Source: Bacterioplanoides sp. SCSIO 12839 (GTDB taxonomy: Bacteria > Pseudomonadota > Gammaproteobacteria > Pseudomonadales > Oceanobacteraceae). From it: a stretch of 64,000 nt of DNA. The translations under genes and the position numbers were made by a program. Numbering within the stretch: position 1 is the first letter of the stretch; each line of letters opens with the position of its first letter. The DNA lies in NCBI RefSeq assembly GCF_024397975.1, contig NZ_CP073745.1, forward strand, positions 1,762,501-1,826,500, written 5' to 3'. Below, piece after piece: positions 18,435 through 32,100 of this stretch. The notes under the pieces are model-generated. The model was not told the DNA's origin, searched no databases, and saw only the letters and a program-made list of their open reading frames with translations.

Positions 18435-19481
18435 TTAACTCTTTTTCGCCGCCAGGCCACGCTTGGCTTTTTTATGGCCATAGGTGCGTGGTTGGGTATA
18501 AGCATCAATAAACGGCGCAGCAAAATTCATCAGAATCACCGCAAAAGCAACGGCGTCCGGGTATGCCCCCCAGGTGCGAATGATGTACAGCAGGATGCCA
18601 ATGCCAGCACCATAAATCAGTTTGCCGCGTGGGGTGGTGGATGCTGAAACCGGGTCGGTGGCAATAAAGAAGGCCCCCAGCATGGTGGCACCACTCAGTA
18701 AGTGCAGCGACACTGGCGTATACATATCTTCATCCCAGCCCAGCAATAACGAGCACAGAGACAATGCGATCAGCATGGCCGCTGGAATATGCCAGCTGAT
18801 GATTTTGCGCCAGACCAGGAATAAGCCGCCTAGCAGATACGCCAGATTGACCCACTCCCAGCCGCCATTCAGCCAGCCGTTGAAGGTACTCTCCTGCAGT
18901 ACAACGTCGGCGGTCTGTTTATCGATTAAGTGTTTGTAAGCATCCAGCGGTGTAGCGCCAGTAAAGGCATCAGCAGGTGTGGAAGCGAAAATAGCCGCCA
19001 GTGTGCTGCCGATATCGGCGAAGCCAGCACCGGTAACTTGTGAAGATAATGCCCAGTTAGTGGTCATCTGTACCGGGAAAGACACCAGTACCAGCGCATA
19101 ACCTACCATGGCCGGGTTAAATGGATTGTTACCTAATCCGCCATACAGCTGTTTGGCAAACACAATGGCAAAACTGCTGGCAATGACTGTGATCCACCAG
19201 GGAGCAAACGGGGGAAGGGCGAGGCCCAGTAACACGCCGGTCAGTAACGCCGTATTGTCTTGCAAAAAGAAGCCGACAGGGCGTTTGCGGATTTTCAGAA
19301 TAATGGCTTCACTGGCAATCGCCGTCAGCGAGGCCAAAACCACATTGATAAGAGTGCCAAAACCAAACAAACCCGTGGTAACGGCTAATCCCGGCAAGGT
19401 TGCCAGAATCACCGTTAACATCACTTTATTGGTGCTGTTCGGGCCGTGAGTGTGGGGTGACGACAACGTCAGCAAAGCCAT
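18435..19481 (-). CDS. rsxD: Rnf/Rsx electron transport complex subunit D
   Basis: Multi-helix membrane subunit binding FMN and riboflavin. FMN-attachment motif [10 protein letters not shown] is followed by [20 protein letters not shown], the family signature. About nine hydrophobic helices. Length 348 is normal. Start overlaps the stop of rsxC (TGATG), showing coupled translation. Confidence 0.95.
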   Translation of the reverse strand: MALLTLSSPHTHGPNSTNKVMLTVILATLPGLAVTTGLFGFGTLINVVLASLTAIASEAIILKIRKRPVGFFLQDNTALLTGVLLGLALPPFAPWWITVIASSFAIVFAKQLYGGLGNNPFNPAMVGYALVLVSFPVQMTTNWALSSQVTGAGFADIGSTLAAIFASTPADAFTGATPLDAYKHLIDKQTADVVLQESTFNGWLNGGWEWVNLAYLLGGLFLVWRKIISWHIPAAMLIALSLCSLLLGWDEDMYTPVSLHLLSGATMLGAFFIATDPVSASTTPRGKLIYGAGIGILLYIIRTWGAYPDAVAFAVILMNFAAPFIDAYTQPRTYGHKKAKRGLAAKKS

Positions 19482-22234
19482 CAGGCTTCTCCTTGTGAGT
19501 CGGTTTCTGAGCTGGCTTTTGAGTTAGAGAGAGCGTTAAGTTCTGCCTCAAAGCCAGCTAATTTATCGGTTTGTTTATCGAGTGCTTTCTGCAGCGCGTC
19601 AACGGTTTCAAGGTTTTGTTCTTGAGCCATGATCAGGCGCTCTTGCGACTTTTCAACACGATCTTTCTGCGCCCGGATTTTCTTTTCCAACGCTGCTTGC
19701 TGTTCGCTGTTTGTTTCACTTGTACTGGCCATGGCAGTTTCTGCAGCGATAGCCTTGCTTGAATCACCACCGTTCTGAGCTGCATCCAGCTGCGCTTTCA
19801 CCTCATCGACTTTAGTTTGCTGGCGTTCAATACCGGCTTTGAGTTTCTCAACCGTATCCAGCCCTTCAGCTTCGGCTTGTTTCAATCGATCGATGGCGGT
19901 ATCCAGTCGTGCCTGCAGGGTATCCAGCTTGCGTTGTAAGCGCTCTGGCGTGTTCGGGTCGCCTTTATCTGAGGCAACATGGTCAGGGGCCACGTGTTCT
20001 GCAGCAGCAGGCGCTGCATTTTCGGCGGCTTTTTGCGCCTTTTTCTCAACCGCAATCTGCTTGGCCAGATCTTTGATTTTGTCCTGAGTTTTTGCCAAAG
20101 CGGCTTCAAACGCAGCGATTTTGTCAGCCTTTTCCGGATCTTCTTTGGCTGCAGCCAGTTTTTCTTCGGTCTTGGTTTTTGCTGTTTGGGCAGCACTTAG
20201 CTGCTTTTGCAGTTTCTCTAACTGCTCCGGGTTAAATGCCGGTGCTGCTGTTGCTGTTTGAGCTGTACTATTGTCAGACGACAGGCTGGCATCGTAAGCG
20301 GCTTTGGCTTCATTAACCCGAACCTGTTGTTTGGCAATGCCTTCTTCTAAGGCTGCGACCGTATCCAGGCCTTGCTCTTTGGCATCCGCCAGACGTTTTT
20401 GTGCGGTTTCCAGACGAGCCTGAGCGGTTTCCCACTTCTTCTTCAGTCGCTCCGGAGAATTTGGATCGCCTTTGTCACTGTCTGTGGCAGCAGCTGGCGC
20501 CGCTTTGGCGGCTTTTTTTGCTTCGGCAATCTGTTTTGCCAGATCTTTAATTTTGCTCTGGGTTTTTTCTAGTGCGGCTTCAAAGGCCGGGATTTTCTCA
20601 GCCTGAGCGGCATCTTCGCGTGCTGCGTCCAGTTTTTCCTGGGTTTTCTTCAGAGCCGATTGGGCGCCGTCGAGTTGCTTCTGCAGTTTTTCCAGCTCGG
20701 CAGATGAGGCTGCAGGAGCGGCATTGCCAGCAGTCGGAGCCGCTTTTTTCGCACTTTGTGATTTACTCGCGGCTTCCGCGCGGGCTTTACGCTTGGCTTC
20801 TTTCTCCGCTTTTTCACGTTCCTGACGAGCAACGCGATTTTCAAAGCGTTCTTTGGCTTTTTCGGCTTTGGCTTGTGCCGCACGCTCTTCGCGAACCGCG
20901 CCTTTGGCATAGCGGTAATATTGCACCAATGGGATATGGCTTGGGCAAACGTACGAGCAGGCACCACATTCGATGCAGTCAAACAGGTTATGTTGTTCGG
21001 CTTTATCAAATTCCTGCGTTTTGCTGAACCAGTACAGCTGCTGCGGTAATAATTCAGCCGGGCAGGCATCAGCACACATACCACAACGAATACACGCCAT
21101 GGCGATATCGTTGGCAGGGAGTTCTTTTTCTGTTGGCGCCAGCAGACAGTTGGTGGTTTTTACCACGGGCAGGTCCAGTGATGGCAGGGAGAATCCCATC
21201 ATTGGGCCACCCATCACCACTCGCTCACGTTTTTGAGGTTGATAACCCGCCAGTTCGAGCAGGAAATTAACCGGGGTGCCTAATAATACTTCCCAGTTGC
21301 CCGGTTGCTCGTTGGCGTCGCCGGTTAATGTGGTCACACGGCTGATTAGTGGAGTGCCTTCAAATACCGCCTGAGAAATCGCCGCAGCGGTTCCGACGTT
21401 TTGGCACACAATGCCAAGATCCGCTGGAATACCACCGGCTGGCACTTCTTCGCCGGTCAGAATCTGAATCAGTTGTTTTTCACCACCGGAAGGGTACTTG
21501 GTTGGGATCGCCACCACATCAATATGATGTTCTTCGTGTAAATCCACCAATGCTGCATTGAGTGCTTCAATCGCTTCGGGTTTGTTGTCTTCGACACCAA
21601 TCATGCAACGCTTGGCATCAAGAATATGCAGCAGGATCTGAGCGCCGGAGATCACCTCGCGGGCGCGCTCGCGCATCAGCATATCGTCAGCGGTGATGTA
21701 AGGTTCACATTCCGCACCGTTAAGAATCAGGGTGCTAATGTCGCGCTTGCCGGTATGCAGTTTCACGGCGGTTGGGAAGCCTGCGCCGCCCATGCCGGCA
21801 ATACCACAGTCACTGATGTGTTGGGTCAGGTCTGCCGGGCTGATATCGGCCAGATCCTGGGTGGCAAACTTATCGAATGCACTGCGGCGTTCGCACCAGT
21901 CATCTTTGCCATCGGTTTTGAGTACGATGCAGAGCTCTTCAAGTCCTGATGCATGGGGTACCTGACGCGGTTCAATGGCTTTAATCACACCCGATGTTGG
22001 CGCGTGCAGAGGCACACTGACAAAACCATTGGCTTCGGCCAGCATCTGGCCTTTTAATACACTATCACCGACCTTTACCAAAGGCTCAGCGGCGGCGCCA
22101 ATATGCTGGTGTAAGGGCAATACCAGTTCTGCCGGGATAGGCGCTTGTTGAATCGGAGTCTGGGTAGATTGTGTTTTGTTTTCGGTCGGGTGAATGCCAC
22201 CGTCAAAATCATACAGACGAATCAGGTTGGTCAT
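19481..22234 (-). CDS. rsxC: Rnf/Rsx electron transport complex subunit C with extended coiled-coil tail
   Basis: Peripheral NADH-side subunit. Residues 1-440 form the conserved core: [30 protein letters not shown], and two [4Fe-4S] motifs [12 protein letters not shown] and [12 protein letters not shown] near residue 420. From about 440 to 917 comes a Lys/Ala/Glu-rich extension made of repeated coiled-coil modules, longer than in E. coli RsxC (740 residues). Start overlaps the stop of rsxB by 4 bp. The tail's role is not established; it may tether partners or stabilise the complex. Confidence 0.95.
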   Translation of the reverse strand: MTNLIRLYDFDGGIHPTENKTQSTQTPIQQAPIPAELVLPLHQHIGAAAEPLVKVGDSVLKGQMLAEANGFVSVPLHAPTSGVIKAIEPRQVPHASGLEELCIVLKTDGKDDWCERRSAFDKFATQDLADISPADLTQHISDCGIAGMGGAGFPTAVKLHTGKRDISTLILNGAECEPYITADDMLMRERAREVISGAQILLHILDAKRCMIGVEDNKPEAIEALNAALVDLHEEHHIDVVAIPTKYPSGGEKQLIQILTGEEVPAGGIPADLGIVCQNVGTAAAISQAVFEGTPLISRVTTLTGDANEQPGNWEVLLGTPVNFLLELAGYQPQKRERVVMGGPMMGFSLPSLDLPVVKTTNCLLAPTEKELPANDIAMACIRCGMCADACPAELLPQQLYWFSKTQEFDKAEQHNLFDCIECGACSYVCPSHIPLVQYYRYAKGAVREERAAQAKAEKAKERFENRVARQEREKAEKEAKRKARAEAASKSQSAKKAAPTAGNAAPAASSAELEKLQKQLDGAQSALKKTQEKLDAAREDAAQAEKIPAFEAALEKTQSKIKDLAKQIAEAKKAAKAAPAAATDSDKGDPNSPERLKKKWETAQARLETAQKRLADAKEQGLDTVAALEEGIAKQQVRVNEAKAAYDASLSSDNSTAQTATAAPAFNPEQLEKLQKQLSAAQTAKTKTEEKLAAAKEDPEKADKIAAFEAALAKTQDKIKDLAKQIAVEKKAQKAAENAAPAAAEHVAPDHVASDKGDPNTPERLQRKLDTLQARLDTAIDRLKQAEAEGLDTVEKLKAGIERQQTKVDEVKAQLDAAQNGGDSSKAIAAETAMASTSETNSEQQAALEKKIRAQKDRVEKSQERLIMAQEQNLETVDALQKALDKQTDKLAGFEAELNALSNSKASSETDSQGEA
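19540..20695 (-). repeat. Tandem modules in the RnfC tail (A-B-A-B-B)
   Basis: Module A starts with LEKLQKQL and ends near [10 protein letters not shown]; copies start at 20695 and 20222 (473 bp apart). Module B starts with SDKGDPN-PERL and contains GLDTV; copies start near 20479 and 19972. A third, diverged B lacks the SDKGDP start ([18 protein letters not shown] onward). DNA similarity between copies is patchy, so the duplication is not recent. Confidence 0.85.
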
Positions 22235-22890
22235 GCGGCGCCTCGGTCGTCGTGATGGTCGTTCTCAGCGTTGTTGGCTGAATCCATTGAGGTAATCACC
22301 TGAGCTGGATGTTTATCCGTTGCAATCAATTCCACTCCAGAGGTTGGCGCTTGCCAGTACCAGCTGTTTTTATCGGTGCTGACTGGCACCATATCAATAC
22401 AATCCACCGGGCAAGGTTCAACGCACAAGTCGCAGCCGGTACATTCATCTGAAATCACGGTGTGCATTTGTTTGGCCGCACCCAGGATGGCATCCACAGG
22501 GCACGCCTGAATGCACTTAGTGCAGCCAATACATTCGTCTTCACGAATCACAGCAACGCTGGGTACGTCTTTCTCTGCACCGTGTTCAGCATCCAGTGGT
22601 TCTGGTTCTACGCCTAATAAGTCGGCCAGTGCCTGAATGGTACTTTCACCACCGGGAGGGCACTTGTTGATTTTGTCGCCATTGGCAATGGCTTCGGCGT
22701 ACGGTTTACAGCCGGGGTAGGAGCACTGGCCACACTGGGTTTGTGGCAGCAGGCTATTGATCTGATCAACAATCGGGTTGCCTTCAACTTTGAAGCGTAC
22801 CGCTGCAAAGCCCAGAACGCCGCCAAAAAACGCGGCCAGCACAACCAGAACAACAACAGCAATAATAATGGCGATAACAGCGGTCGACAT
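22231..22890 (-). CDS. rsxB: Rnf/Rsx electron transport complex subunit B
   Basis: Ferredoxin-like subunit. N-terminal membrane anchor (residues about 5-28), then a [4Fe-4S] site [16 protein letters not shown], and two more clusters from [14 protein letters not shown] and [16 protein letters not shown]. Length 219 with a normal layout. Overlaps rsxC by 4 bp. Confidence 0.96.
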   Translation of the reverse strand: MSTAVIAIIIAVVVLVVLAAFFGGVLGFAAVRFKVEGNPIVDQINSLLPQTQCGQCSYPGCKPYAEAIANGDKINKCPPGGESTIQALADLLGVEPEPLDAEHGAEKDVPSVAVIREDECIGCTKCIQACPVDAILGAAKQMHTVISDECTGCDLCVEPCPVDCIDMVPVSTDKNSWYWQAPTSGVELIATDKHPAQVITSMDSANNAENDHHDDRGAA

Positions 22891-22910
22891 AGGTTTTCCT
22901 CAGATCTCCC

Positions 22911-23492
22911 TTAAATACTGACCAGGCCGGTAAAGCCCAGAAACGCGAGAGACATTAAACCTGCGGTGATCATGGCAATGGCTGAGCCCTGGAAAGGTTT
23001 AGGTACATCTGCAACTGCAATGCGTTCTCGCATCGCAGCAAACAGCACCATCACCAGAGAAAAGCCTACGGCCGCGCCAAAACCATAAAGAATGGATTCA
23101 ACAAAACCGTTGTCACGTTTGATATTCAGCAGCGCCACACCTAATACCGCACAGTTGGTGGTAATCAGGGGCAGGAATATACCTAAAACGCGATACAACA
23201 GTGGGCTGGTTTTCCGAATAGCCATTTCGGTAAAACCGACGACCACGGCAATTACCATAATAAAGCTGATGGTTTTCAGGTAGGCGAGATCAAATGGCAG
23301 CAGGATATAGGTGTAAACCAGATAACTACAAACCGAAGCCAACGTCAGTACAAACGTGGTTGCGGCCCCCATGCCAATGGCGGTTTCCAGTTTGTTAGAC
23401 ACGCCCATAAAGGGGCATAGCCCAAGAAACTGAACCAACACAAAGTTGTTCACCAAAATGGTGCTCACCAGAATCAGCAGATAATCAGTCAT
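22911..23492 (-). CDS. rsxA: Rnf/Rsx electron transport complex subunit A
   Basis: Six-helix membrane subunit, paralogous to RsxE ([16 protein letters not shown] and [16 protein letters not shown]). Together with RsxE it holds the membrane [2Fe-2S] cluster. The start ATG at 23492 gives the usual 193 residues and has an AGGTAAGAG-type site upstream; an in-frame codon at 23516 adds eight atypical residues. First gene of the operon. Confidence 0.95.
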   Translation of the reverse strand: MTDYLLILVSTILVNNFVLVQFLGLCPFMGVSNKLETAIGMGAATTFVLTLASVCSYLVYTYILLPFDLAYLKTISFIMVIAVVVGFTEMAIRKTSPLLYRVLGIFLPLITTNCAVLGVALLNIKRDNGFVESILYGFGAAVGFSLVMVLFAAMRERIAVADVPKPFQGSAIAMITAGLMSLAFLGFTGLVSI

Positions 23493-23935
23493 CGGTGTAC
23501 TCTTACCTATCCGCACTTAGCGGCGGGTTATTAATGGCGGCGGATGAAACGAGCCGTCACGGTTTAAATTCGGGCGCGCATTATCCCAAATTTTTGATAT
23601 TTCCTACAAGAAGGACTTAGCTAGTTTTAATCACAAAATAGAATAAGCTTAGTGATGGTCATGTCTTACGACACCAATCTCGTCATCAGGAGCAATGTTT
23701 GGCGAAACCTTACCTGCTCCGTTTGTCTTGTGCGATGCGAATCAGTTCAGAATAAATACTGAGCCTTAAAACAGTAAGAGTAGTTGCTGCTCAGGAAGGT
23801 CCATAATGACTTGCATCAAAATATGTGCATTCTGGAATCTTGATGGCTGAAAAATACACACACAATACGTCAGTGGTAATTATCAACTGAATACGTAAAA
23901 ATTCGCCCAACCGTAATGATGAGTGGAATCTGCCC
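23493..23935. other. Divergent intergenic region, rnf / apbC
   Basis: No gene recognised. For the rnf operon, a weak promoter candidate on the - strand is TTGTAG (23609-23604), 18 bp, GATAAT (23585-23580). A 33-residue frame at 23661-23762 lacks a good ribosome site and is not called. Confidence 0.5.
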
Positions 23936-25030
23936 GTGACTGAACTCACCCACGCTTTGGTTGAAGAAGCGTTGAAAACCTACACCGATCCATACCTGAA
24001 TACTGACCTGGTAAGCGCCGGTGCTGTCAAAAATATTGAGATAGAGGGCACCCGTGCGGTGGTTGATATCTTTTTTGCCTATCCGTCTGAATATCTGAAA
24101 GATGGTATTGCGCAGATGTTGGTGATCGCCCTTGAGAATATCGATGAATGCGAATCTGCTCAGGTCAATGTGTCCTGGCAGGTGGCCGATAACCCGGCGA
24201 CCAAGGCCATTGAAGCCATTGCTCAGGTGAAAAATATTGTTGCTGTGGCTTCTGGTAAGGGCGGGGTGGGTAAATCCACAACCTCGGTGAACCTTGCCCT
24301 GGCACTGGCCAAAGATGGCGCTAAAGTGGGTTTGCTGGATGCGGATATTTATGGCCCCAGCCAGGGAATTATGCTGGGTGTTGAAGATGGTACTCGCCCA
24401 AAAACCATTGATGAGAAATGGTTTGTGCCGGTGGAAGCTCATGGCATTAAAACCATGTCGATGGCTTATCTGGTCACCGAATCAACCCCGATGGTATGGC
24501 GTGGGCCAATGGTCGCTGGTGCATTACAGCAGATTATGACCCAAACCCAATGGGGTGAACTGGATTATCTGGTGATTGATATGCCGCCGGGTACCGGTGA
24601 CATCCAATTAACGCTGAGCCAGAAATTCCCGGTATCCGGCTCTGTTATTGTCACCACACCACAGGACATTGCCTTAGCCGATGCAAAGAAAGGCGTGGAA
24701 ATGTTCCGCAAGGTGAATATTCCGGTCATGGGTATGATCGAAAATATGAGTATGCATATTTGCTCAAATTGTGGTCATGCCGAACATATCTTTGGTGAAG
24801 ACGGTGCTGAGCGTCTGGCTGAGACATACCAGACGGAAGTGCTGGGTTCACTGCCGTTGTCGAAGTACATTCGTGAGCAAAGTGATGCGGGTTTACCGGT
24901 GGTTGCAGCGGATGATTGCTCTGAAGTCAGCATGATGTATCGCCATGCTGCACGTCGCCTGGCGGTCGCTTTGGCGAAGCAGGCTGATTCAGCCGCACAA
25001 ATGCCGAATATTCAGATTTCTGACGATTAA
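23936..25030 (+). CDS. apbC: Iron-sulfur cluster carrier protein ApbC (Mrp/NBP35 family)
   Basis: P-loop ATPase that binds and hands over [4Fe-4S] clusters. N-terminal MIP18/FeoA-like domain (residues 1-90), then deviant Walker A GKGGVGKSTTSVNLA near 105, Walker B DYLVIDMPPGTGD, and the cluster-binding CSNCG near 280. Start is GTG at 23936; the purine-rich GAGTGGA upstream is a modest ribosome site. Lying next to the Fe-S-rich rnf operon fits its role but is not proof of linkage. Confidence 0.94.
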   Translation: MTELTHALVEEALKTYTDPYLNTDLVSAGAVKNIEIEGTRAVVDIFFAYPSEYLKDGIAQMLVIALENIDECESAQVNVSWQVADNPATKAIEAIAQVKNIVAVASGKGGVGKSTTSVNLALALAKDGAKVGLLDADIYGPSQGIMLGVEDGTRPKTIDEKWFVPVEAHGIKTMSMAYLVTESTPMVWRGPMVAGALQQIMTQTQWGELDYLVIDMPPGTGDIQLTLSQKFPVSGSVIVTTPQDIALADAKKGVEMFRKVNIPVMGMIENMSMHICSNCGHAEHIFGEDGAERLAETYQTEVLGSLPLSKYIREQSDAGLPVVAADDCSEVSMMYRHAARRLAVALAKQADSAAQMPNIQISDD

Positions 25031-25043
25031 ACCGCACTGGCTC

Positions 25044-25090
25044 TTAAGGCCTGAAATCAGACCACTGTTGTCGATAATATCAGGCCTTAA
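25044..25090 (+). terminator. apbC terminator candidate
   Basis: Perfect 11-bp inverted repeat TTAAGGCCTGA / TCAGGCCTTAA with a 25-nt loop, followed by TTCTTTT. The long loop makes it a less standard terminator. Confidence 0.55.
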
Positions 25091-25098
25091 TTCTTTTG

Positions 25099-25138
25099 AA
25101 TGATCAAGATAATCATAATTCTGCTAATCTTGATCATT
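25099..25138. promoter_or_regulatory. 12-bp perfect inverted repeat upstream of fadH
   Basis: AATGATCAAGAT at 25099-25110 is repeated in inverse as ATCTTGATCATT at 25127-25138, spacer 16 bp. Located 120 bp before fadH; operator-like. No T-run follows. Confidence 0.5.
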
Positions 25139-25230
25139 TACCGCTTCCTGAATAGCAGTAAACTGACAACAATAAATAATTGAGCTCAAATCGGGTGGTT
25201 GTGAATGTTTCAGCGCCCAGGCTCTTATAA

Positions 25231-27318
<2,088 letters not shown>

Positions 27319-27356
27319 TTCTGTCTGAACTAATACAACTACTACAATAAAAACCG

Positions 27357-27390
27357 AAAAAGCTCTGACACGCATGTGTCAGAGCTTTTT
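27357..27390. terminator. Bidirectional terminator
   Basis: Perfect 15-bp stem with loop GCAT; A5 on the left, T6 on the right. Separates convergent fadH and the histidine kinase gene. Confidence 0.92.
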
Positions 27391-27405
27391 TATTGTCTGA
27401 TCGAT

Positions 27406-28995
27406 TTAATCCGTCACAACGTCGAGTTTTTTCGGAATAATTAAGCGGAAGCAGGCACCGTCACAGCCACAGTTTTTTTCGATATCAATTTCACCGTTTA
27501 ATCGCTGGTTAACGATGTTATACACCAGGTGCATGCCCAGGCCGGTGCCACCTTGTCCCCGTTTGGTGGTGTAAAACGGATCGAAGATTTTTTGTTTGGC
27601 TTCTTCGGTTAATCCTTTGCCGTCGTCGGAATAACGAATCACCGCATTGCCTTTTTCTTCGGCGATAATGATGTTGATATTGCCTTGTTCTTTATCCTCA
27701 AAACCATGTATCAGAGAGTTCATCAGCAGGTTGGTCATGACCTGTGAAATAGCACCGGGGTAGGTACTCATGCGCATATGTTCTGAGCAATCGATATGCA
27801 CTTTATGTTGGGTCTTTTTAAATTTAGGTGACAGGGTTTCGAGAATTTCATGCAGATAATCTTTGACGGAAAATTCACGAATTAATTCACCAGTCTGATC
27901 CTCAGAAACCTGCTTAAAGCTTTTAATCAGGTGTGCTGCACGTTGCAGGTTTTTATCCATGATGCTCAGGCTTTCATCCATAATGCCAACAAAATCTGAG
28001 AAGTCCTGTTTGGTGATCTGGCCGCTTTCAAAGCCTTCTTTTAATGTTTGATAGTGGTCATCGATATACGAGTGAATGGTAATGCACAGGCCCAGAGGGG
28101 TATTAATTTCATGAGAAATACCGGCGACCATCCCCCCCAGAGAAGACAGCTTTTCAGCTTCAATTAATTTACTTTGCGTTTTATTTAACGCTTTTAATGC
28201 GTGATTAAGTTCATCAATGGTGAGCTGCAGGCTTTGGGTGCGTTCATCAACCCGAGCTTCCAGTTCTGCATTGACGCGTTTTAATTGTTGCTGCGCCCGG
28301 GTTTTTTGTTTCAGCTCATTGTTCATTTTATCGCTGAGCGTGTTGAAGGCATGAATCAGAATGTCAATTTCATCCTTGGCGGCCGATTCCCGAATGGACA
28401 GTGCTTCTGAATGATCCGTATTGATCCGGTCGTTAACTTCCAGTGCCATCAGGCGGATACGAGAAGTGATAAGCCGGTGTACCACAAACACCAACAGACT
28501 GGTTAATAATAATAAACTGGCTAATTGTGCGCTGATCATCAGAAATGCACTTTGTGATGCTTCGGCCAATACGGCCTGGCGGTCAAAGGCGACCTGAAGA
28601 TTACCTAACGATTTATCTTTATAAACCAGTTCGATCGTTTTGATGTCCTGGTGGTGTGGTCGCGTGCCACTTTCAATATCCAGGTTGAGGTTATCGGTTA
28701 CCCGTACATAACTGATGGCTTCAAGGTTCATGATGCCTTTAACCTGGGTGTGAATCTGAGTCTCATCATAGAACCACAGGCTGGAGCCTAATGATTCGGT
28801 ATAACCGGCCTGAATGTAATCCATGCGCGACTGAAACTCTTCCGTTTGCCGGTGATAATTCCAGGTTGCCAGGACAATCCCAATGATGATGGATAAAGCG
28901 AATGAGGAGAGTGCGAAATACAGGATGATGCGCCACACCAGGGAGTGCTGCATTTTGGCAGCATGAGGCGGCAGGTTGTATTGGTTATCCGGCAT
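27406..28995 (-). CDS. Membrane sensor histidine kinase
   Basis: Two membrane helices (about residues 15-45 and 155-180) bracket a short periplasmic domain; a HAMP-like linker and a long coiled coil follow. The phospho-acceptor is in SLGGMVAGISHEINTPLG (His about 294), similar to the class with a degenerate or NtrB-like dimer domain. ATP-binding domain has N box near LLMNSLIHGF, G1 DDGKGL and G2 GGTGLGMHLVYNIV. No response regulator gene is adjacent, so it is an orphan kinase; signal and partner unknown. Confidence 0.92.
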   Translation of the reverse strand: MPDNQYNLPPHAAKMQHSLVWRIILYFALSSFALSIIIGIVLATWNYHRQTEEFQSRMDYIQAGYTESLGSSLWFYDETQIHTQVKGIMNLEAISYVRVTDNLNLDIESGTRPHHQDIKTIELVYKDKSLGNLQVAFDRQAVLAEASQSAFLMISAQLASLLLLTSLLVFVVHRLITSRIRLMALEVNDRINTDHSEALSIRESAAKDEIDILIHAFNTLSDKMNNELKQKTRAQQQLKRVNAELEARVDERTQSLQLTIDELNHALKALNKTQSKLIEAEKLSSLGGMVAGISHEINTPLGLCITIHSYIDDHYQTLKEGFESGQITKQDFSDFVGIMDESLSIMDKNLQRAAHLIKSFKQVSEDQTGELIREFSVKDYLHEILETLSPKFKKTQHKVHIDCSEHMRMSTYPGAISQVMTNLLMNSLIHGFEDKEQGNINIIIAEEKGNAVIRYSDDGKGLTEEAKQKIFDPFYTTKRGQGGTGLGMHLVYNIVNQRLNGEIDIEKNCGCDGACFRLIIPKKLDVVTD

Positions 28996-29107
28996 AACGT
29001 CCTTCAGTCTTGCTGATCAAAGAGCACAAAAAGTATCTTATAAGCTTAGACTAATTCAACAGGCACATCGTAACCAATCACGAAATGCCTGTAATCGCCT
29101 GAAGTGG

Positions 29108-32100
29108 CTACTGCTGTGATGACTCCGTTATATGCTGGCTGTTACGCATGGCTGCGAAATACAGCAGTGGAATCACCACTAAGGTCAGCAAGGTAGAAAT
29201 CAGGATGCCAAAAATCAGGGAAATGGCCAGTCCGTTAAAAATAGGGTCATCAAGGATAAAAAAGGCACCAATCATGGCTGCTACGGCTGTTAATACAATA
29301 GGGCGGGCACGCACGGCAGCAGAGGTGACAACGGCATCTTCAAAACGCATGCCTTCCTCCAGCTGTTGGTTGATAAAGTCCACCAGCAGTATTGAGTTGC
29401 GCACAATAATGCCTGCTAACGCGATCATGCCAATCATGGAGGTGGCGGTGAACTGAGCGCCAAATAAGGCATGGCCTGGCATGACACCAATAATGGTCAA
29501 AGGAATCGGTGCCATGATGATCAGCGGTACCCGGTAGGAGCGAAACTGAGCGACAACCAGAAGGTAGATCAGAATCATTCCAACCCCATAAGCAATACCC
29601 ATGTCACGGAAAGTTTCGTAGGTGATTTGCCACTCACCGTCCCATTTTATTTCCGTGGCTGTGGGGATTGCGGGTTCTTTTATGAAGTGCTGTTTCCAGT
29701 TCAGTCCGGCATCAGGCATAGCAGAAATAGCGGCAAATAAGCCATATAAGGGGCTGTCGAGTTCTCCCGCCATGTCGGCTGTGACAAATACCACCGGCTG
29801 AAGGTTTTTGCGGTAAATATTTTTATCTGTTGTTGTCTCATGCACCCGGATCAGATCACCAATCGAAACAAAACTGCCGTCGGCTGCCCGGACTTTCATC
29901 ACCAGTAGCTGACTGAGGTTAACCTTATTGCCCTCGCTTAACTCCAGCCTGATGGGTAAGGGGTATTTATTATTTTCAACATGCAGGTAGCTGACATCTT
30001 CGCCGCCTAATGCGGTATTCACAGCCTGAACAATGCTGCTTTGACTCACTCCAAGGTGTGCTGCCCGCTGGCGATCAATATCGATCAGCCACTTCGGTTG
30101 ATCGGCTTCAACCCAGTCATCAACATCAACAATATCGTCGGTATTTTCAAACAGGCTACGCAGTGCTTTGGCTGCCTTGATCTGGTCCGGGTAATGGGTG
30201 CCATACACTTCGGCAACAATAGGAGCCATGACGGGTGGGCCAGGGGGGACTTCAACAACCTTGACGTTGGCATTCAGGCGTTGGCCGATTTGCTGCAACG
30301 GTTCACGAACCGACAGAGCAATCGCATGGCTCTGGCGTTGTCGTTGCGATTTATCCAGCAGGTTGACTTGAATATCCCCCTGATTTGGCTGACGGCGAAG
30401 GTAATACTGGCGCACCAGGCCGTTAAAGTTAATCGGCGCTGCGTTGCCTGCATAAAGTTGCAGGTCTTTGACTTCGGGAACGCGGCTAAGCTCCTGGGAC
30501 AGTTCCTCAAGCACAGCCAATGTTTGTTCAACCGGAGTGCCTTCGGGCATATCGACAATGACCTGAAATTCCGACTTATTATCAAACGGCAGCATTTTCA
30601 GCACGACGGCTTTGAATACGGGTAAGGAAACGGCGAAGGCGATTAATGCCATCACGCCAACAAACAACAGTAAGCGTTTTCTGGCTGCCTGAGCGCCTTC
30701 GATAAACGGCCGCATCAGTCGGTCAAATAAGCGATACAATTTGTCGGTTTTTATGTCCTCGGCCTTATGTGATGCCTCATGTGATGTCTTGTTCGCTGAT
30801 GGCTTCGGGCTTGCTGGTTGCTGAGCGCTCAGTAGCTTGTACGACAGCCAGGGGGTAACCACAAACGCAACAATCAGAGAGATCAGCATGCCGGTGGAGG
30901 CGTTGATCGGGATTGGGCTCATATAAGGACCCATTAACCCGGTTACAAACGCCATTGGCATTAATGCCGCAATCACCGTAAAGGTGGCAAGAATGGTGGG
31001 GCCACCCACCTCATCGACCGCCGCCGGGATAATTTCCAACAGCTTTTTATTCGCATTCAGATGCATGTGGCGATGGATATTTTCAACCACAACAATGGCG
31101 TCGTCGACCAGAATGCCGATGGAAAAAATCAGCGCAAACAAAGACACCCGGTTAAGCGTAAAACCCCAGGCCCAGGAGGCAAATAACGTAATCGCCAGCG
31201 TGATTAAAATGGCACCTCCGACAATCACGGCTTCACGCCAGCTCATGGTGGCCAATACCAGAACCACAACGGCGGCTGTGGCAAACAGCAGCTTGGCAAT
31301 CAGTTTGTCGGACTTATCTTTTGCAGTGAGGCCATAATCCCGGGTGATATCAGCATCAATGTTGTCTGGAATCAGATGGTTTTTGAGGGCTTGCAGGCGT
31401 TGTGAAATGTCTGCCGTGATATCAATGGCATTCATGCCGGGCTGTTTGGCAATAACCAGGGTGACAGCATTACGACTGCTGGCATCGGTCTGAGTGCTGA
31501 TAGGGATATGGCGGCTGTATTGCTCTGCGGTATCAGGTTGCAGGCGAATATTGGCAATATCTTGCAAATACACCAAGCCACCGGCGTTTTTGCCGACAAT
31601 CAGTTGCCCCAATTCAGCCGTTGAGCTAAGGAAGCTGCCAACTTCTACCTGAATGACCTGATTGTGTTGGATTAACGGTTGTTGTTGGCCACCCGCATTG
31701 GCGCTCATTAAGGCGTTACGAACATCGCTGAACGCCAGGCCATGGCCATTCATTCGGGCCGGGTCCAGCTCGACATGCACCACCGATGATTGCTCGCCGA
31801 GAGTATAAATATCCCGGGTGCCGGGAACGCGCTTGAGTTCCGTTTCTAATGCGTGTGCCAGCTGCGTCAGTTGTTCGCCATCAACCTCGTCATCTGCTGA
31901 CGATAAAGTGATACTCATAATGGGTACGTCATCAATGCCCATGGGTTTGATCACTGGCGGCATAACGCCGAGGTTGGCTGGAAACCAGTCATTGTGACTG
32001 TAAACCTGATTGTAGAGATTCAGAATGGCTTCTTCACGCGGTATACCCACTTCAAAGGCAACCGTCAGTACAGCCTGACCTGGCTGAGAAATCGAAAAAA

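Noticed and set aside
19571-20572. Several + strand frames opposite the RnfC tail
   Set aside because: They arise from the repetitive Lys/Ala-rich coding sequence of RnfC.
23661-23762. 33-residue frame between rnf and apbC
   Set aside because: No good ribosome site, no hydrophobic or other recognisable pattern.
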